DNA from: Lineus longissimus | Lineage: Eukaryota; Nemertea; Pilidiophora; Heteronemertea; Lineidae | NCBI RefSeq assembly: GCF_910592395.1 | Contig: NC_088314.1 | Span: 11,842,001-11,906,000 of the forward strand | Length of the DNA stretch: 64,000 nucleotides | Direction of reading: 5' to 3' | In this document: piece by piece, positions 30,525 to 43,196 of the stretch | Layout of the letters: the number at the start of each line of letters is the position of its first letter | How positions within the stretch are numbered: position 1 is the stretch's first letter | Translations under genes and position numbers: made by a program | The notes under the pieces: generated by a model | What the model saw: the letters and a program-made list of their open reading frames with translations, nothing else | Told to the model about the DNA's origin: nothing | Database searches by the model: none

Positions 30525-33053
30525 CAGTCAGTTGGCCGCGCCCCCGTTCGCAGCGCCAAAAGAGCGTTTCTCTCTGCGTTGCGCTGCTACTGTCACCTAT
30601 CGGTAAACATTTGATACTAACTCGCGCCATATTTGTGGCAGAGACTAAAACCTCTGTAGCATGCACGACTGTTTGGGGAGAGCGATTGATCAAAGATGGC
30701 GAAATTGTTAGTTATTGAAAGAAAAAATTGGTGTTTATTTCATCAAATTCCAAGCAAAATCAACCGAGTTTGATCAATTTTTCGAAAGATGATATTTTCG
30801 CAATCTTCGCTGAACATACCTCACTCAAAGATATTTTCCAGCTTTGCGGCGATATTTGGTGAATTGATTTTTTGCGAAGTGGTTGACCAATCCTAAATGA
30901 ATTCATATCTTTTAAAACATTTGAGCACCCGGTTTCCTAAATATTTCTTTTTTAGCACTTAATTTGGTGATTTTTCGAAGAAATCTCATTAATATTTATG
31001 ACGTTTTGGATCACGTGATGTTAATCAAGCTGTTTTTCGCGGCAATTGCGTGCACGACGTGATATTGTAAAAATATTTTAATGCACAGCGTGTCTCAAAA
31101 AAATTGTGGTTAAAAGTGAGAATGGCATGATGGTAGCCTGTTTGAGTTCTGTTGATGAATATGCTTAGTCTGACTATAATTTCTACAACTTGTGGCCAAA
31201 TGACCAGATGATTTTGAGCCTTTTGATAAAGCTACTGGTAGAATAGTCGTCAGAAATGTCAGAGCGACAGTGACTGAGTGAGTGTTATGTTATGTTATGA
31301 GACTGGAGGTATGTCATGTGTTCCACCATATCGTCATTGATATTGACCAGGAATACTATCGATTTGTGTGGATGTGCTCAAACAGTAAAGCATGAGCCAT
31401 GATGCTTTACTTCCGAAAAGATCCAGGTTACTGAGATGTCTACTACTACTGTTGGGCAATCCGGCTGATTCTTCAGAAATTTCTCTGTATATCCTCTGTG
31501 AAAATAAACTTTCTCATAATGATATATCTTTTGTTTGTTTGGTAATTTTAGTTGCCTATGTTTAGGCACTTTTTTGCCAGATTTGCCTATAAAAGGCTGC
31601 CATAGTTCAGGAAAAGAAATCATATACACATTACAATGTGGATCTTCACGGTCCAAAACACCAGGGCCTACTAGGTGACATGGCTCAATAATAGGCATTG
31701 TCTGGTAATTTTGGACGACCTTTGGATGGATAGTTTATTTTCCCTGACCCTGGCCTGGGTCTGAACGGGCTTCCAAGCCATCAATGATGCTTATAAAGCC
31801 GGGAATAGCCTCATCAGTACCCCCACAAGAGTTATTTTGTGCCAGACATCGCACACAGAACTTGCCATCATCTCATTTTTAGAGTTGCTGTATCAGTAAA
31901 AGATAATACCAAAAAGCTGATAAAGTATGTAATTTGAGCAGCATGACCAATGCCAGTGTTAAAGGTGTAAACTTAACCTATTACAGGACATCTTCCTGCA
32001 AGATTGTGATTGGTTTAACTTGAAGTTTGTCATCAATTTGACTGTTGTAATTGTACATCCATGCTGTTGTCATTCAGGAAAAATCTGCTTTATCTTTCAG
32101 CTAATACTTTCACTTCTCCAGTCAATCGGGTTTGATGAACATGTCAAGCTGTTGAATGGTGTAAACAATCATTAGCAAATAACGTCACGAATGAAAATAA
32201 GTTTGATTCCTTCCACTTGAAAAGTTCAACAGCACCACTTGCAAGAATTTGAATTTGGCATTGTGTTTTACACCCTTCAACAATTGACTGTCTGTTTGTT
32301 ATTGGTGTTCTTGTTTCAATGTTAGCGGTTCACTGTTAAAGAGTTTCAAGATGCAGAAGAGAGGATTAGTTATCTTTAATGTTAAGTTTCTTCTTTGCAT
32401 CATTTTGTCATTAAATTTGGGCAATGGTGGTCTCATGAAAGGAGGGATGGGACGGCAGGATGGGCTATTGGACAAGTTTTCATAATCAGTATTCTAGAAC
32501 ACGTTTTGTAGCGATGGTGGCGATCCTAGTGTTCGGGCCTCTACGGCTCAACTTCGGGTGTGGTCGGAACCTAAATCCGGCTGCAACATTTTCTGACAAA
32601 AATCAGAGGCAACTTAAACGTATTTTCCAGCCGTGCGACAGAAATAATCATTTTTACTATCGTGTTATTCAGTCAAAGATACATATAACAATAAATATCA
32701 GTCATTACTTCTGAGCACGCGCGATGTTTTTGATGAGTTAGGTGCATTTATTCAACAAAATTACGTGAAAAAATTGCAAATTTTCGGGCGACGACCGCTG
32801 TTCAAAGTCACGTAAACAGCAAACCTCAGGACTTTTTACACTTTTTTCTTAATGAAACTACTAATTAATGTTTTATCCAGAATAATATGTTCCGTTTACA
32901 TGTCATTCAGAAAGATTTTGGCAAGTTTAGGATCGATTTCCGACTTCATATTTTTCACGCCTAAATGTACGCGATAATGAGCTCGTAATGATATGCAGTG
33001 ACGTCATAGCGCAGAGAGAATTACGCAGAAATGGGGACTCGGCCAACTGACTG
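30525..33053. mobile_element. 2529-bp DNA element with CAGTCAGTTGGCCG ends
   Basis: It splits an F1 copy at a position known from uninterrupted copies (for example 55549-55575). AGTT is duplicated at 30521-30524 and 33054-33057. The terminal inverted repeats begin CAGTCAGTTGGCCG and remain recognisable over about 24 bp. A 4-bp duplication is used by several cut-and-paste superfamilies (Chapaev, Sola, Academ, Ginger); I cannot assign one. It contains TGACGTCA at 32999-33006 and one possible exon on the minus strand (31378-31698). Confidence 0.88.
31378..31698 (-). CDS. hypothetical ORF inside the AGTT-flanked element
   Basis: The 106-residue frame starts at ATG 31698 (MPIIEPCHLVGPGVLDRED). 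It has a normal amino-acid mix (FPELWQPFIGKSGKK, HYEKVYFHRGYTEKF) and ends with TGA. I recognise no domain. It is the longest frame in the element and could be an exon of its transposase or accessory protein, or chance. No partner exon was identified. Confidence 0.3.
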   Translation of the reverse strand: MPIIEPCHLVGPGVLDREDPHCNVYMISFPELWQPFIGKSGKKVPKHRQLKLPNKQKIYHYEKVYFHRGYTEKFLKNQPDCPTVVVDISVTWIFSEVKHHGSCFTV

Positions 33054-34318
33054 AGTTGAGTACCAGTGACCAGATCAGATCGAAATTCGCTGTCTGAGGT
33101 AACATGACGTAGGGAGTCATGTGTACCAAATTTCAAGATCATAGCTTTAGTGGTTAAGAAACGTGCCATAGTTACAATCAATCAACCAATTTACGCCATT
33201 TGACCTCTGTGACCTTAAAAAGCAGGTTAAATCAAAAACTCATATGATATGTGATGTATCCTTGCTAGGAGAACCTACCATAAAAATGTTATTGAAAACG
33301 AATCACTAATAAGCCAGATATCACACTTTCTAGGTTTTCACTTTTGGCCCCCTGGTGGCAGCTAGAGTCGAAAATCAGACTGGACTGAAATCAGGGTCAG
33401 AGGTCAGCTGACCTAGGGGGTCCTTTGTACAAAATCTCAAGTTCATAGCCTTAGGGGTTAACAAATGTTCCACAGTTATGCTCAAATGGCCAATTTACGC
33501 CATTTGACCTCTGTGACCTTGACAAGTACGTCAAATCAAAAACCCATATCATATGTGATGTGTCCTTGCAAGGAGTATCTACCAAAAAAATTTTACCAAA
33601 AGCTAATCAGTAATAAGCGAGATATGGCACTATTCAAATTTTTGGTTTTGGCCCCCTGGTGGCCAAGTTAAGAATCAGACTGAAAATCCGGACCGGACCG
33701 AAAATCAGTGTCACAGGTCATCTGACCTAGGGGGTCATGTGTACCAAGTTTAAAGTTCATAGCTTTAGTGGTTAGGAAACGTGCCATATTTACACACAAA
33801 CGGCCAATTCACACCATTTGACCTCTGTGACCTTGAAAAGTACGCCACATCGACCTGATTTTTTGTCAACATGCAGAGCTACGTAACAGGTGTCTACATA
33901 CCAAATTTAAAGACTATAGGACGAATAAAGACAAAACGTGCCACTATCGGTGAAATTTTAGAGTTTGACCTCTGTGACCTTGACAAGTAGGTCAAATCAA
34001 AAACCCGTACGATATGTGATGTATCCTTGCTAGGGGTACCCACCATCAAAATTTTAGCAAAAACAAATCAGTAATAAACGATTTATCGCACTTTTTAAGT
34101 TTTTGGTTTTAGCCCCCTGGTGGCCAGGTGAAGAATCAGACCGGACCGAAACTCGCTGCCAGAGGTCATGTGACCTAGGTCATAATGTGTACAAAGTTTC
34201 AAGCTCATAGCACTAGCGGTTAAGAAAAGTGCCACACAGGATACGGACAACGGACGGACGGACGTCGGATGAAGGACGACGACGACGACGAACACGACGA
34301 CGACCCTACGGGAGCCAA

Positions 34319-34545
34319 AATCTTTAAAAGGGCTTTTTATTCATCATTGCTTCATATTTTCATATCAGTAAACTATCACCGATCATGTCAAAATTATTTC
34401 GTTCTGTAAAAAGATTTTTCATATCAATTTTTTTTTCGTTTTGTAAAGACATTTTTTATATTTTATATACAGAAAAATGTTTATCATACAAATATTTTTA
34501 TCATATTAGAAATTTTTTCGTTCAGTAAAAGCATTTTTATACCAG
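34319..34545. other. AT-rich stretch with TTTCGTTxTGTAAA repeats
   Basis: Three loose copies of TTTCGTT(C/T)(T/A)GTAAA followed by T-runs occur near 34399, 34436 and 34508. No gene was seen. Confidence 0.45.
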
Positions 34546-34860
34546 TAGCCTGGACCTTCCAGGAGCACGTGACCGCAAAAATTGATGACGTCATGTTTGA
34601 TACTATTGTCGTGTTGCAAAAATGATTCCATGCTTCATAATGTAATCCTCCTGTATCATTCAATTCCTCCCGAAATCTGAGTCGTGTACCGGTAATATAC
34701 ATGGTATAAATGACACAAAGACGACATCCAGATGATGAAATACAATTCTTATTGTCTCTGCCTCGTTTTGCGGCCGAGTACCAAAACGTCACGTCAGCAA
34801 ATTTTGTGGTCACGTGCTCCCGACTGATCACGTGCTCCTGGAAGGTCACGTGCTCCTGAT
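34546..34860. repeat. foldback repeat with E-box (CACGTG) arms
   Basis: The left arm 34551-34574 (ACCTTCCAGGAGCACGTG then ACC) is complementary to 34827-34848 with one mismatch. CACGTG occurs at 34566-34571, 34811-34816, 34829-34834 and 34847-34852. TGACGTCA lies at 34586-34593. It is probably a small foldback element or MITE; the target duplication is not clear. Confidence 0.75.
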
Positions 34861-34887
34861 GTGAAAAATATTTTACTGAATCTAATC

Positions 34888-36791
34888 AACAAGAGGCCCA
34901 AGGGCCTGGCGCTCAGCTGGATGACCTAATAACATAGGACTGAGGGTGTAGTAAATATCAGCTTTATACTACTGTTAGAAGGTCAAGAGAACACGTTATA
35001 CTACTAAAATTTCCAATGCAGAGCTGCCAGCTGGATGAAATATGATTGAACTAATCAGCCATGGTATGTAAATATTAGAGGTCAAAATAAATAGAAATGA
35101 CCAGTTTGGGACTAACACCACTGTCTTTTTTTGATAAGGTAGAGATTACAGGAGTCAACAAAATTAATTTTATTGAGAGAAATTGACCTGTCCTGCAGGT
35201 GATTGGAATTTACAATACAAAGGGTCGTTTTCATATTTGAAAATCCCTTCATAATCAAGGGCTACCTCTGACTAAAACAGCATCCATAAACAATAGACCA
35301 CCAATTTGACCCCAGCTCCTTCCTAACTGCGGGAAAAACCAAGTCCAGCAACCAAAAGTACCAAAAATACATTTTTGTTTACATTTGAACTGCACACATG
35401 CGTTTGTTTACAATTTCCCACGAAATCTCGAAAATCAGGTGACCTGCAATCATGGATTGAAAATAACATTTATCTGTGTTCAGCAGGTCAGCAGGTATAC
35501 CGGCTGTTCCAATCATCCCCCTACAGCCAGCTGTTCAAAAGGTAATGTTATTCACCCCACAGGGAGTGCAGGTAATTGATTAAGCCCCTGCATAACTTAA
35601 CAGCAATGGCTTGGCTTCTGTGAGTGGTAAGGAGAATTGACAGTGTCCGATTAAAAATCCCTCATTTCTGCTCCGCTGAAGTAAATTTTTGAATAAAACC
35701 AAGACGTTGCATCAGGGTAAGGTGTCACCACCATTCATGCAAAATTTCAAGGCGATCCAACGCCTCTAAGTGTGACTTTATTCGTCCCCCTTCTAATATT
35801 ATTATATAGAAGATTTAGACCAGCGATGACGTCATTTCTGGTGATTCCCTACGTTGTCCAATGAATGCTTTTTAAAGTGTGCCATTTGGCATGCATTAGC
35901 ATGCAATGTATTTTATCAGCGCTGACAATTGCCGAACAGAATGCCGTAGCTCCGTCAATTTGCAATCAATTTTTATGGGAGTAACATTATTGTGTTGCTT
36001 AAAACGTCTACTTTTTACTCATGTAAGAATCGTAGTACTAAAAACTAATATGCAAACAGAATCATGCCAATTCACTGCACATACTGTGGGTATTCTCCAC
36101 TTCAAAATACATCGCGAACAGAGCGTGCACTTCCGATATTTTTTTCACAGAATTGTGGCCAAATTTTCAAGAACTAATTTCTGAAAGTATTCCATTAAGA
36201 CCTTATGACTACCCACTGAAAGGAACTAGTGATAATATCGCCTACTTGACTACTTTTTAGCAGAAAATTGGTTACTTGTTGCAAAATCAATCTTCCATCT
36301 TTACACTGGTCACAGTGGCCATGCTGAAATATAGCCTGGTTCCCTGGCCAATTCAATGCGCAGAATACAACTGCGCAACTATACGTCATAACCCGGGCTT
36401 TTGAATCGTCAAAAAATCTGTCAAATGTGCCTGTAGCGCCAACTGGCGGTGAAAACTAAACTAATTCCATTACAAGTCAAAATGAAAAATTATTAAAAAA
36501 TATTCGGCCAGATTTGAAAACAATATTTCCTCTGTGGCCCGAGGTATAAAGGAAAGAAGTTTAAACTTCCCGATGACCTCATTCGCCGAATGTAGGTCGG
36601 ATCGCGCTGATTTTTGGTTTCTGAGTTCCCCTTGGGCTACTCCTAATTTAGCAGCGTCAACAAAGTGCCTAGGTCTTACGGTTACAAAATGCCCAAAATT
36701 GACATGGAAGGATGGCAGGATGGCAGGACGGACACCATTCCCTTAGTAATATTACCAGCTTCGCTGACTTTGTCAGCTGAGCTAAAAATGG
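34888..36791 (+). mobile_element. F2 repeat, copy 2 (1.9 kb)
   Basis: Same ends and order as 27740-29828, with an internal deletion of about 175 bp near 35078 and scattered substitutions. TGACGTCA is at 35827-35834. The terminal hairpin near 36762-36783 is followed by TAAAAATGG. Confidence 0.88.
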
Positions 36792-36891
36792 AAAATTTGA
36801 GCTTTACATTTGTGATCAACAATTAAAAATGGACTTATTTCCGCAAAGTTGTAAATCACATCATAGTATCACTTAAAGATGCTCAGATGGG

Positions 36892-37053
36892 TTGCTTTTG
36901 GTCCAGCCAAGAGCTAGGTTGGTGACCTTCGGAGACAGAGCCTTCCCTTGCATTGCTCCCAAGCTGTGGAACCGACTCCCAATCAGCTTGCGGATGCTGT
37001 TGAGCACCCGTCATTGTCGGTCACTTAAAAACCTATCTTTTTGCTCGATATAA
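36892..37053 (+). pseudogene. 3' end of a LINE (non-LTR) pol ORF
   Basis: The plus-strand frame reads RARLVTFGDRAFP, IAPKLWNRLPISLR and SLKNLSF before TAA (37051-37053). This is the conserved C-terminus of CR1/L2/Jockey-like LINE ORF2 (GDRAFxxAAPKLWNxLPxxLR). A typical 3' tail follows (GTAAAGTGTCGC, CACTATAAATACC, then TTTGATTT repeats to about 37130). Everything upstream is missing, as in 5'-truncated LINE copies. Confidence 0.85.
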
Positions 37054-39714
37054 TTAATGTAAAGTGTCGCTGATCAAGTAAGTGGAGACTTGCACTATAA
37101 ATACCCTCATTTTGATTTAATTTGATTTTAGTGAGACAATCAACCAATTTCTATTCTAAAATATCTCAAATTAAACAACGAAAAATGTGGTTTTAACTTT
37201 TTCCCTGCCACAGCTATTTTTGATTAATATCCCCCAGTTTGCCGCGATTTCACTATTTTTATCAGATTTTCAATAATTTTTAGAAAAAAACAAGAAGACA
37301 TAATATCCTTGAAACCTGTTTTATTTTCTATGTCACAGCTTACACTTTCACCTACATATCATTTGTACTGCTTTTTTCCATGGTGGTCATTGAAACAATC
37401 ACCATTGCAGAGGTTTTGCTTCTATCAGCAGAAAACATGCAATTTTTCCTGCCATTTTCATTTGATGACGTCACGAATTGCATGCGTAGAATGAGCAGAC
37501 GATCGTCTGCATGGAAGCATATCACATCAAACCATTTCCCAGTACAGTACCGAGATGACATCTGGTGTTACGACTGAGAACTAACCATTTTGTTCCAGAA
37601 TGGGTTTGACAGGAAACGGATGGAAAGTTTCAAATGTTCTAGAACGAGTTTGGAAGGGAAAGAGTTAAATGCTTTTGACAGCTTCCACATTTTGCACCAA
37701 CCCAAGCAGTTATGGTTGCTTAACCATAACTGCTGAATTCAAAACGAACCTTCGTTTACGCTTAGTGCATTTACACTGTAAAGTATGGTTTGTTCCAAAT
37801 CCAGGTATTTTAGAATTGTGTACAATCATGATATGTAAACTTACATAAATCAAGGGAACACAATGTTTTTGCATTCAAATTGCCAATTAGCGTATCAAGA
37901 GCAAATTGAAAATTCTTTTTGTAATCAAATGGTAACTCTTGATGACCCCTTACAACTTTTCAGTGAATCATAGTCCTCTATCTATGGCAGTTTGCCTGCA
38001 AAACTCTTCATTCATTGTGCATTACAATTTTTTAGAGTACAATTCATACAGCATGACCACTTGGGAATATTCTGTCAAAAACAGGCCTGCATTACCACTC
38101 AAAAGGGATACACTGTTGATAATTACTGGTGGTCCAGGAAAATAGAAATGCAGTTACACACATTACCATACATGTAGTGCAGTTATCAATGTACAAATTT
38201 GCTGAAACTTGGTATGTATTATATCTGAATATCTGTCTACACAATGGCAATGCTGACATTTTACTTGTTCATGCAATATTTAAAGTCAATAAAAAATTTC
38301 AAATTTATAATGAACGGTGTCAGCCTTTCAGGGGTAAAACTGACTGCGAAAATAACCTCTCCTCCACAAACCTTTGCTGAGCCTATGGTTCTCAATAATA
38401 ATTTGTGCCCCCATCCCAAAATAATGGGAATAATATATATACAAACACATAGATGCTGAATATTAGGTACTGGTATCATATTACCTAGAACTTTTGCAGC
38501 ATGACAAGATATTACTTTTTAATTCGATTTAATGCAAATACGAGCATGGGCAGTGAACTATCTATAAAAAGGAGTTGTAGTATTATGCTTTTAAAGTTTT
38601 GAGGTAAAATGAGAGACATTTTTGCCTATGTTTTAAAACTCGGAAAGGCACAGCGGTAAGGAAGAATCTACTACATCCTTACGACACTGCCAGGCCACAC
38701 TTGCTACACCAGGAATCATAAGGTAAGCACAGGTACTTGAAAATACCAGAATCAAAGCGATCGATAAAACTAGAATTGATTTATACACACAACCTTAAAA
38801 ATTTGACATGGTCATGCGACTGTGATACATCTGGGTCAAGATGATGTAATGGGAATCTGTGTTGGCCCTCAGCTGAAATTTTGTTCAAACCTAATTATGG
38901 TACATGTACCAGTATAATGGACCTGATGAAAGACAAACTAAGAGTGGAACGTGACAAAATGCAATCCTATTTAAGGCATTTGGATGTGAAAGTAACATGA
39001 TCATAAGACATAAGGTTTACTGTACTGAATGTACATGTAGCTGTAACATTGCTTGAGTTAGCTAAAACACCTGCAATATTTATACATTTCGAAAGCCGAG
39101 TAGTCTTAGAGAGCCACAACTCTGATTCCCTCAATGGTCATTGGATGGAATGTCATGATCAATAGTCGTCAAGTTGAGCGAATGATGCTCCTCTAAAATG
39201 AAATACAAAAATAACAAATCAGTTTCCTGGAGAGTCACTGTTTGTGAAATTTTCAGACTTCATCTATTTTACTCATCATCATGCCGAAAAGATCCAAGAT
39301 GATGATGAGAAAGTGCAAAACTCCATGGCAATCACAATCACCTGCCTTTCCTTAATGCTATTATCTACTTGGAAGCGTTTATTCTTGAACAGGCTAATGA
39401 TAGTCAGAACAAGGTATCCAATGCATTTTCAAAATGACAAGGTACAGCAAACCTCGCATTTATCGGATTCGATTGGACCAGCAGTTTCTGTCCGATATAG
39501 GTGTATAGGTGCATTACCACATCGCCCTGCACATGTTTTCCGCCGAGTAACGTTTTTGTGTGTATTTGTACAACAGTTAAGCTTCGCGTGATTTATACAC
39601 AGCTGGAAAAACTTTGAAAACGGTACAAACCGATTTTGAGTGTAACCCCCCAATGCGTATTAAAGTTTTAATGCGCAGTCAATTCGCATTAAAACGCAAG
39701 TGTGACCACAGCAT
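37054..39714. other. intergenic, one perfect hairpin, no gene seen
   Basis: Apart from the LINE tail at its start, the hairpin at 37705-37734 and TGACGTCA at 37466-37473, I recognise nothing. Short frames (for example 39244-39591) lack motifs. Confidence 0.45.
37705..37734 (+). repeat. perfect 13-bp hairpin, GCTT loop
   Basis: AGCAGTTATGGTT is followed by GCTT and then its exact reverse complement. No T-run or gene end is adjacent on either strand, so a terminator role is not implied. Confidence 0.8.
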
Positions 39715-39985
39715 AAGAGTACCTACTATAAAAATATCATCGAAAACAAGTCACCAGTAAGCAGGATATTGCACTTTTTACCTTTACAGTTTTGGCCCCC
39801 TGGTGGCCATGTCAAGAATCAGATCAAACCGAAATTCAGTCTCAGAGGTTATCAACAAAATGAGTCACGCGTACAATTTCAACTTCATAGCTTCAGCGGT
39901 TAAGAAACGTGCCATAGTTACACTCTTACGGCCAATTTACGCCATTTGATCTCGGTGTTCTTGAAAAGTAGGGGTTGTCATGAAG
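39715..39985 (+). repeat. F1 internal fragment
   Basis: One partial unit: CTACTATAAAAATATCATCG, CCCCCTGGTGGCC, GGTTAAGAAACGTGCC and a degraded TTTGATCTCGGTG receptor-site block. Both ends are missing. Confidence 0.7.
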
Positions 39986-40299
39986 GATACCTATTGAAGC
40001 ATTCCGAGACAAGCCCTGTATGTCTTTACATTCGTTGCCACAGATGTGTGGCCGGTTTGTTGATGCTACAAAATGTATTTCCATGTTTTTTCTATGACTG
40101 TATGTGTGCTGTATATGCCATGTTGTAACTGGGTGTGGGTGGGATGATTTCTACGATGATGCAATTTAACCGAAACTGTTTGCCTGGACCTAATTTCTCC
40201 GTATTACCCGCCTTATATCAGTATATATCTGGGGACGTTAGTTTTGCCTGGATTGTGAGCCTGACATTGGCACTGTCAGTCTAGACTAGGTATTACCAT

Positions 40300-40575
40300 T
40301 CGATCTCTAGCCCCAAGGTTGTGACACAAATTCAATTTTATTCTTCTGCCAGCAAGTGAGATGAGACATTTTAAACAAAGCTGTCTCGCATGCTGCATGT
40401 AGGTCAAATTGCACAGATTTTTGGTTTCTGATTTGAGAAAAATATGACTCTAAATTAGACATCAAGGTGAAATCTCTAGGTCCTATGTTGACACCCATGT
40501 TGACGATGGACAGACTGACACCATTCTGAGTAGTTATCATACCAGCACTGCTGACAACAGCAGTGTTAAAAACTT
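40300..40575 (+). repeat. F2 3' fragment with a variant terminal hairpin
   Basis: It is homologous to the last 270 bp of F2 (ATTTTTGGTTTCTGA, GACAGACTGACACCATTC). It ends in a hairpin of different sequence, CACTGCTGACAACAGCAGTG, followed by TTAAAAA. The stem is preserved although its bases have changed. Confidence 0.7.
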
Positions 40576-41216
40576 CTCGATCTGTTCGAAGAATTGAGCC
40601 ACAATTTATTATTCATGCTACTCCCCCTTTCGATAAGGGGTCATCTCCAAATTATTCACAGAAATTCTCAAATCATTTTGGAATTCATTGCTGCAAACAA
40701 ATGCAAGGATTTTGTTGCAATTATCAAGCTGAAACAAATATCGTCTCGAGGTGAACAACCAAAATCATTTTGATAGATTTAGCGAATTTTCAACGATCGA
40801 AAACAAAAATCGTTTGCTGGTAACGAAAAATATTACACTGTACATTGTTGTAAACGGGCCGTGTCACAAACAATGACGCGATGCCGAGTGCGCAACAATG
40901 GCAACAATGGCGGTCTCCGCAAAAATCACATGCATCAAAGCATCAAGTTTAATCTAGAATATACACTTCTCACCACGCTATCTTTTGTTTTGACCTAGAA
41001 TTGGGGTCAACCACCTGCATACTATTATATTCAGAATCGGCCGGGTTTTTTAATGGAGTCAGCAGGATCCAATTTCGATACATCAAAAGACCCGCCGCTA
41101 TAAATCATGTCAAAACTTTCTCCAATCCTGGCTTTGATCTTCAGACTTGCCGCTGAAATGTCTTGAAAAGAGACTTAGCTGTCTGCTGCTTTCATAGGTG
41201 GCAACAATATCAGACA
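40576..41216. other. intergenic, nothing recognised
   Basis: No gene was seen. ACAATGGCAACAATGGCGG (40903 region) is a short local repeat only. Confidence 0.4.
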
Positions 41217-43196
41217 GTAATGAAAAGCCAGGGACCATTGTGCTCAACGTATAGATATTTGGTGGTTAGGAATTCATCCTGGTTAAGAAACATGCTACAT
41301 GTATAGTATATAGGTCAAACCAAAGTCGGTATGATATGTAATGTATACTTGCTTGGAGTATCTACCATAAAAATATCATCGAAAACAAGTCATAATAAGC
41401 GAGATATTGCCCTTTTTATCTTTTTATAGTTTTGGCCTCCTAGCGGCCAAGTTGAGAATCAGATCAGAACGAAATTCAGTGTCAAAGGTTACACGACATA
41501 GGGAGTCATGTGTATTAAATTTCGAGTTCATAGCTTTAGCGGTTTAGAAACTTGCCATAGTTACACTACATTTTACCTCTGTGACCTTGAAAATTAGGTC
41601 AAATTAGAAACCCGTAAGATATGTGATGTATCCTCGCTTGGAGCACCTATCATAAAAATATTGAAAACAAGTCACTAAGGAAAAGGCCAGGGGCCATTGT
41701 GCTCACCGGTATTTAGGTAACGACTTAACTGACAATGAATGTTTCTAGAGTTATGACCGAGGAAGACTCTGAGGTACTACTAGTATCCTAATCATAGAGC
41801 ACCTCATATGTCATTGCATTTAAGAAACATGCCATAGTTAGGCCGCCAAACAGCAAATTCATGGCATTTGACCTCTTTGACCTTGAAAATTAGGTCAAAT
41901 GAAAAACCTGTATAATATGTAATGTATCCTTGCTGGGAGTTCCAACCATAACAACTTAATCGAATATGAATCACTTATGAGCAACATATCACACTTTCTA
42001 GGTTTTCGCTTTTTGCCCCCTGGGGTCCAAGTCGAGAAACAGATCAGACCAAAATTCCGTGTCAGGGGTAACCCGACCTAGGGGGCCTTGTGTACAAAGG
42101 TTCAAGCCCATAGCCCTAGCAGTTACGAAACATGCCACAGTTACGCTCAAACTGCCAATTTGACCTCTATGACCTTTAAAAATAGGTCAAATCGAAAACC
42201 TCTGTGATACGTGATGTATCCTGGCTGGGAGTACCTACCATAAAAAATTTCATCAAAAACAAATCACTAATAAGAGAGATCACACTTTTTGTGTTTTCAG
42301 TTTTGCCCCTGGTGGCCAAGTCAAGAATCAGATCAGACCAAAATTGGCTTCCAGAGGTAATCTGACCTAGGGGGTCATGCATAAAAACATCCAAGCTCAT
42401 AGCCTTTCCAGTTAAGAAACGTGCCACAGTTGCACTCAAACGGAAAATTTACGCCATTTGACCTCTTTGACCATGAAAAGTAGGTCAAATCAAAAACACG
42501 TACGATATGTGATATATCCTAGCTAGGAGGAGTACCTACCATAGAAATTACATCAAAAACATATCACTAATAAGTGATATATCACACTATTTATGTTTTC
42601 AGTTTTGGCCCCCTGGTGGCCAAGTCAAGAATCAGACCGGACCGAAATTCAGTGTCAAAGGTAATCTGACCTAGGGGGTCATGCATACAAAGTTTCGAGT
42701 CCATAGCCTTAGCGGTTAAGAAAAACGTGCCACTGTTTTTGAAATAGGATATGACGGACGACGGACACTGCGCTGTCATATGGACCGGTGAGGCAATAAG
42801 CGAGATATTGCTCTTTAAAAGTTACATTCAAATGGCCAATTAACGCCATTTTACCTCTGTGACTTGAAAATTGGGTTGAATCTAAAACCCGTATGATATG
42901 TGCCTTATCTTTGCTAGGAGAACCTACCATCAAAACGAGTCACTCATATGAGAGATATCACACTTACCAGGTTTCCACTTCTGCTCTGGCACCCTGGTGG
43001 CCAAGTCAAATATCAGATCAGACCGAAATTCATTGTCAGAGATCACCTGACCTGAGGGGTCCTCTGAGAATGTTTCAAGTTCATAGCTCTAGCCGTTAAG
43101 AAACGTGCCACTGTTTTTGAAACAGGATACAGACAATGACGACGACGGACGACGGACACTACAGTGTTGTATATACTCCCCCTAGGGTGAGCCAAA
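41217..43196 (+). repeat. two joined F1 copies
   Basis: One 5' end lies at 41217 (AATGAAAAGCCAGGGACC) and a second at about 41682 (GGCCAGGGGCCATTGTGC). Units follow with receptor-site clusters near 41575, 41870, 42160, 42458 and 42850. A 3'-like GACGGACGACGGAC stretch occurs near 42753, and the final end at 43180-43196 reads CCCTAGGGTGAGCCAAAAA. No coding potential. Confidence 0.8.

Larger units (their letters stand above)
30287..34318 (+). repeat. F1 repeat copy, interrupted by a 2.5-kb insertion
   Basis: It starts ATGAAACGGCCAAGGGCC then ATTGTGCTCACC at 30291, and runs to about 30524. It resumes at 33058 and ends near 34318 with GACGACGACG and GGGAGCCAAAA. The right part contains four units of about 300 bp, each with TTTGACCTCTGTGACCTT (33203, 33506, 33817, 33965) and a CCCCCTGGTGGC block. 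No coding potential is apparent. Confidence 0.85.

Noticed and set aside
33200-34320. Regular 300-bp units considered as a CRISPR-like array or satellite
   Set aside because: Units are long, diverged and bounded by repeat-family ends. There are no short direct repeats with unique spacers, and the host is an animal.
28933-36184. A frame of about 93 codons conserved in both F2 copies (28933-29217 and 35906-36184)
   Set aside because: Conservation reflects recent duplication of the whole repeat. The frame has an in-frame deletion and no motif, and substitutions show no codon pattern.
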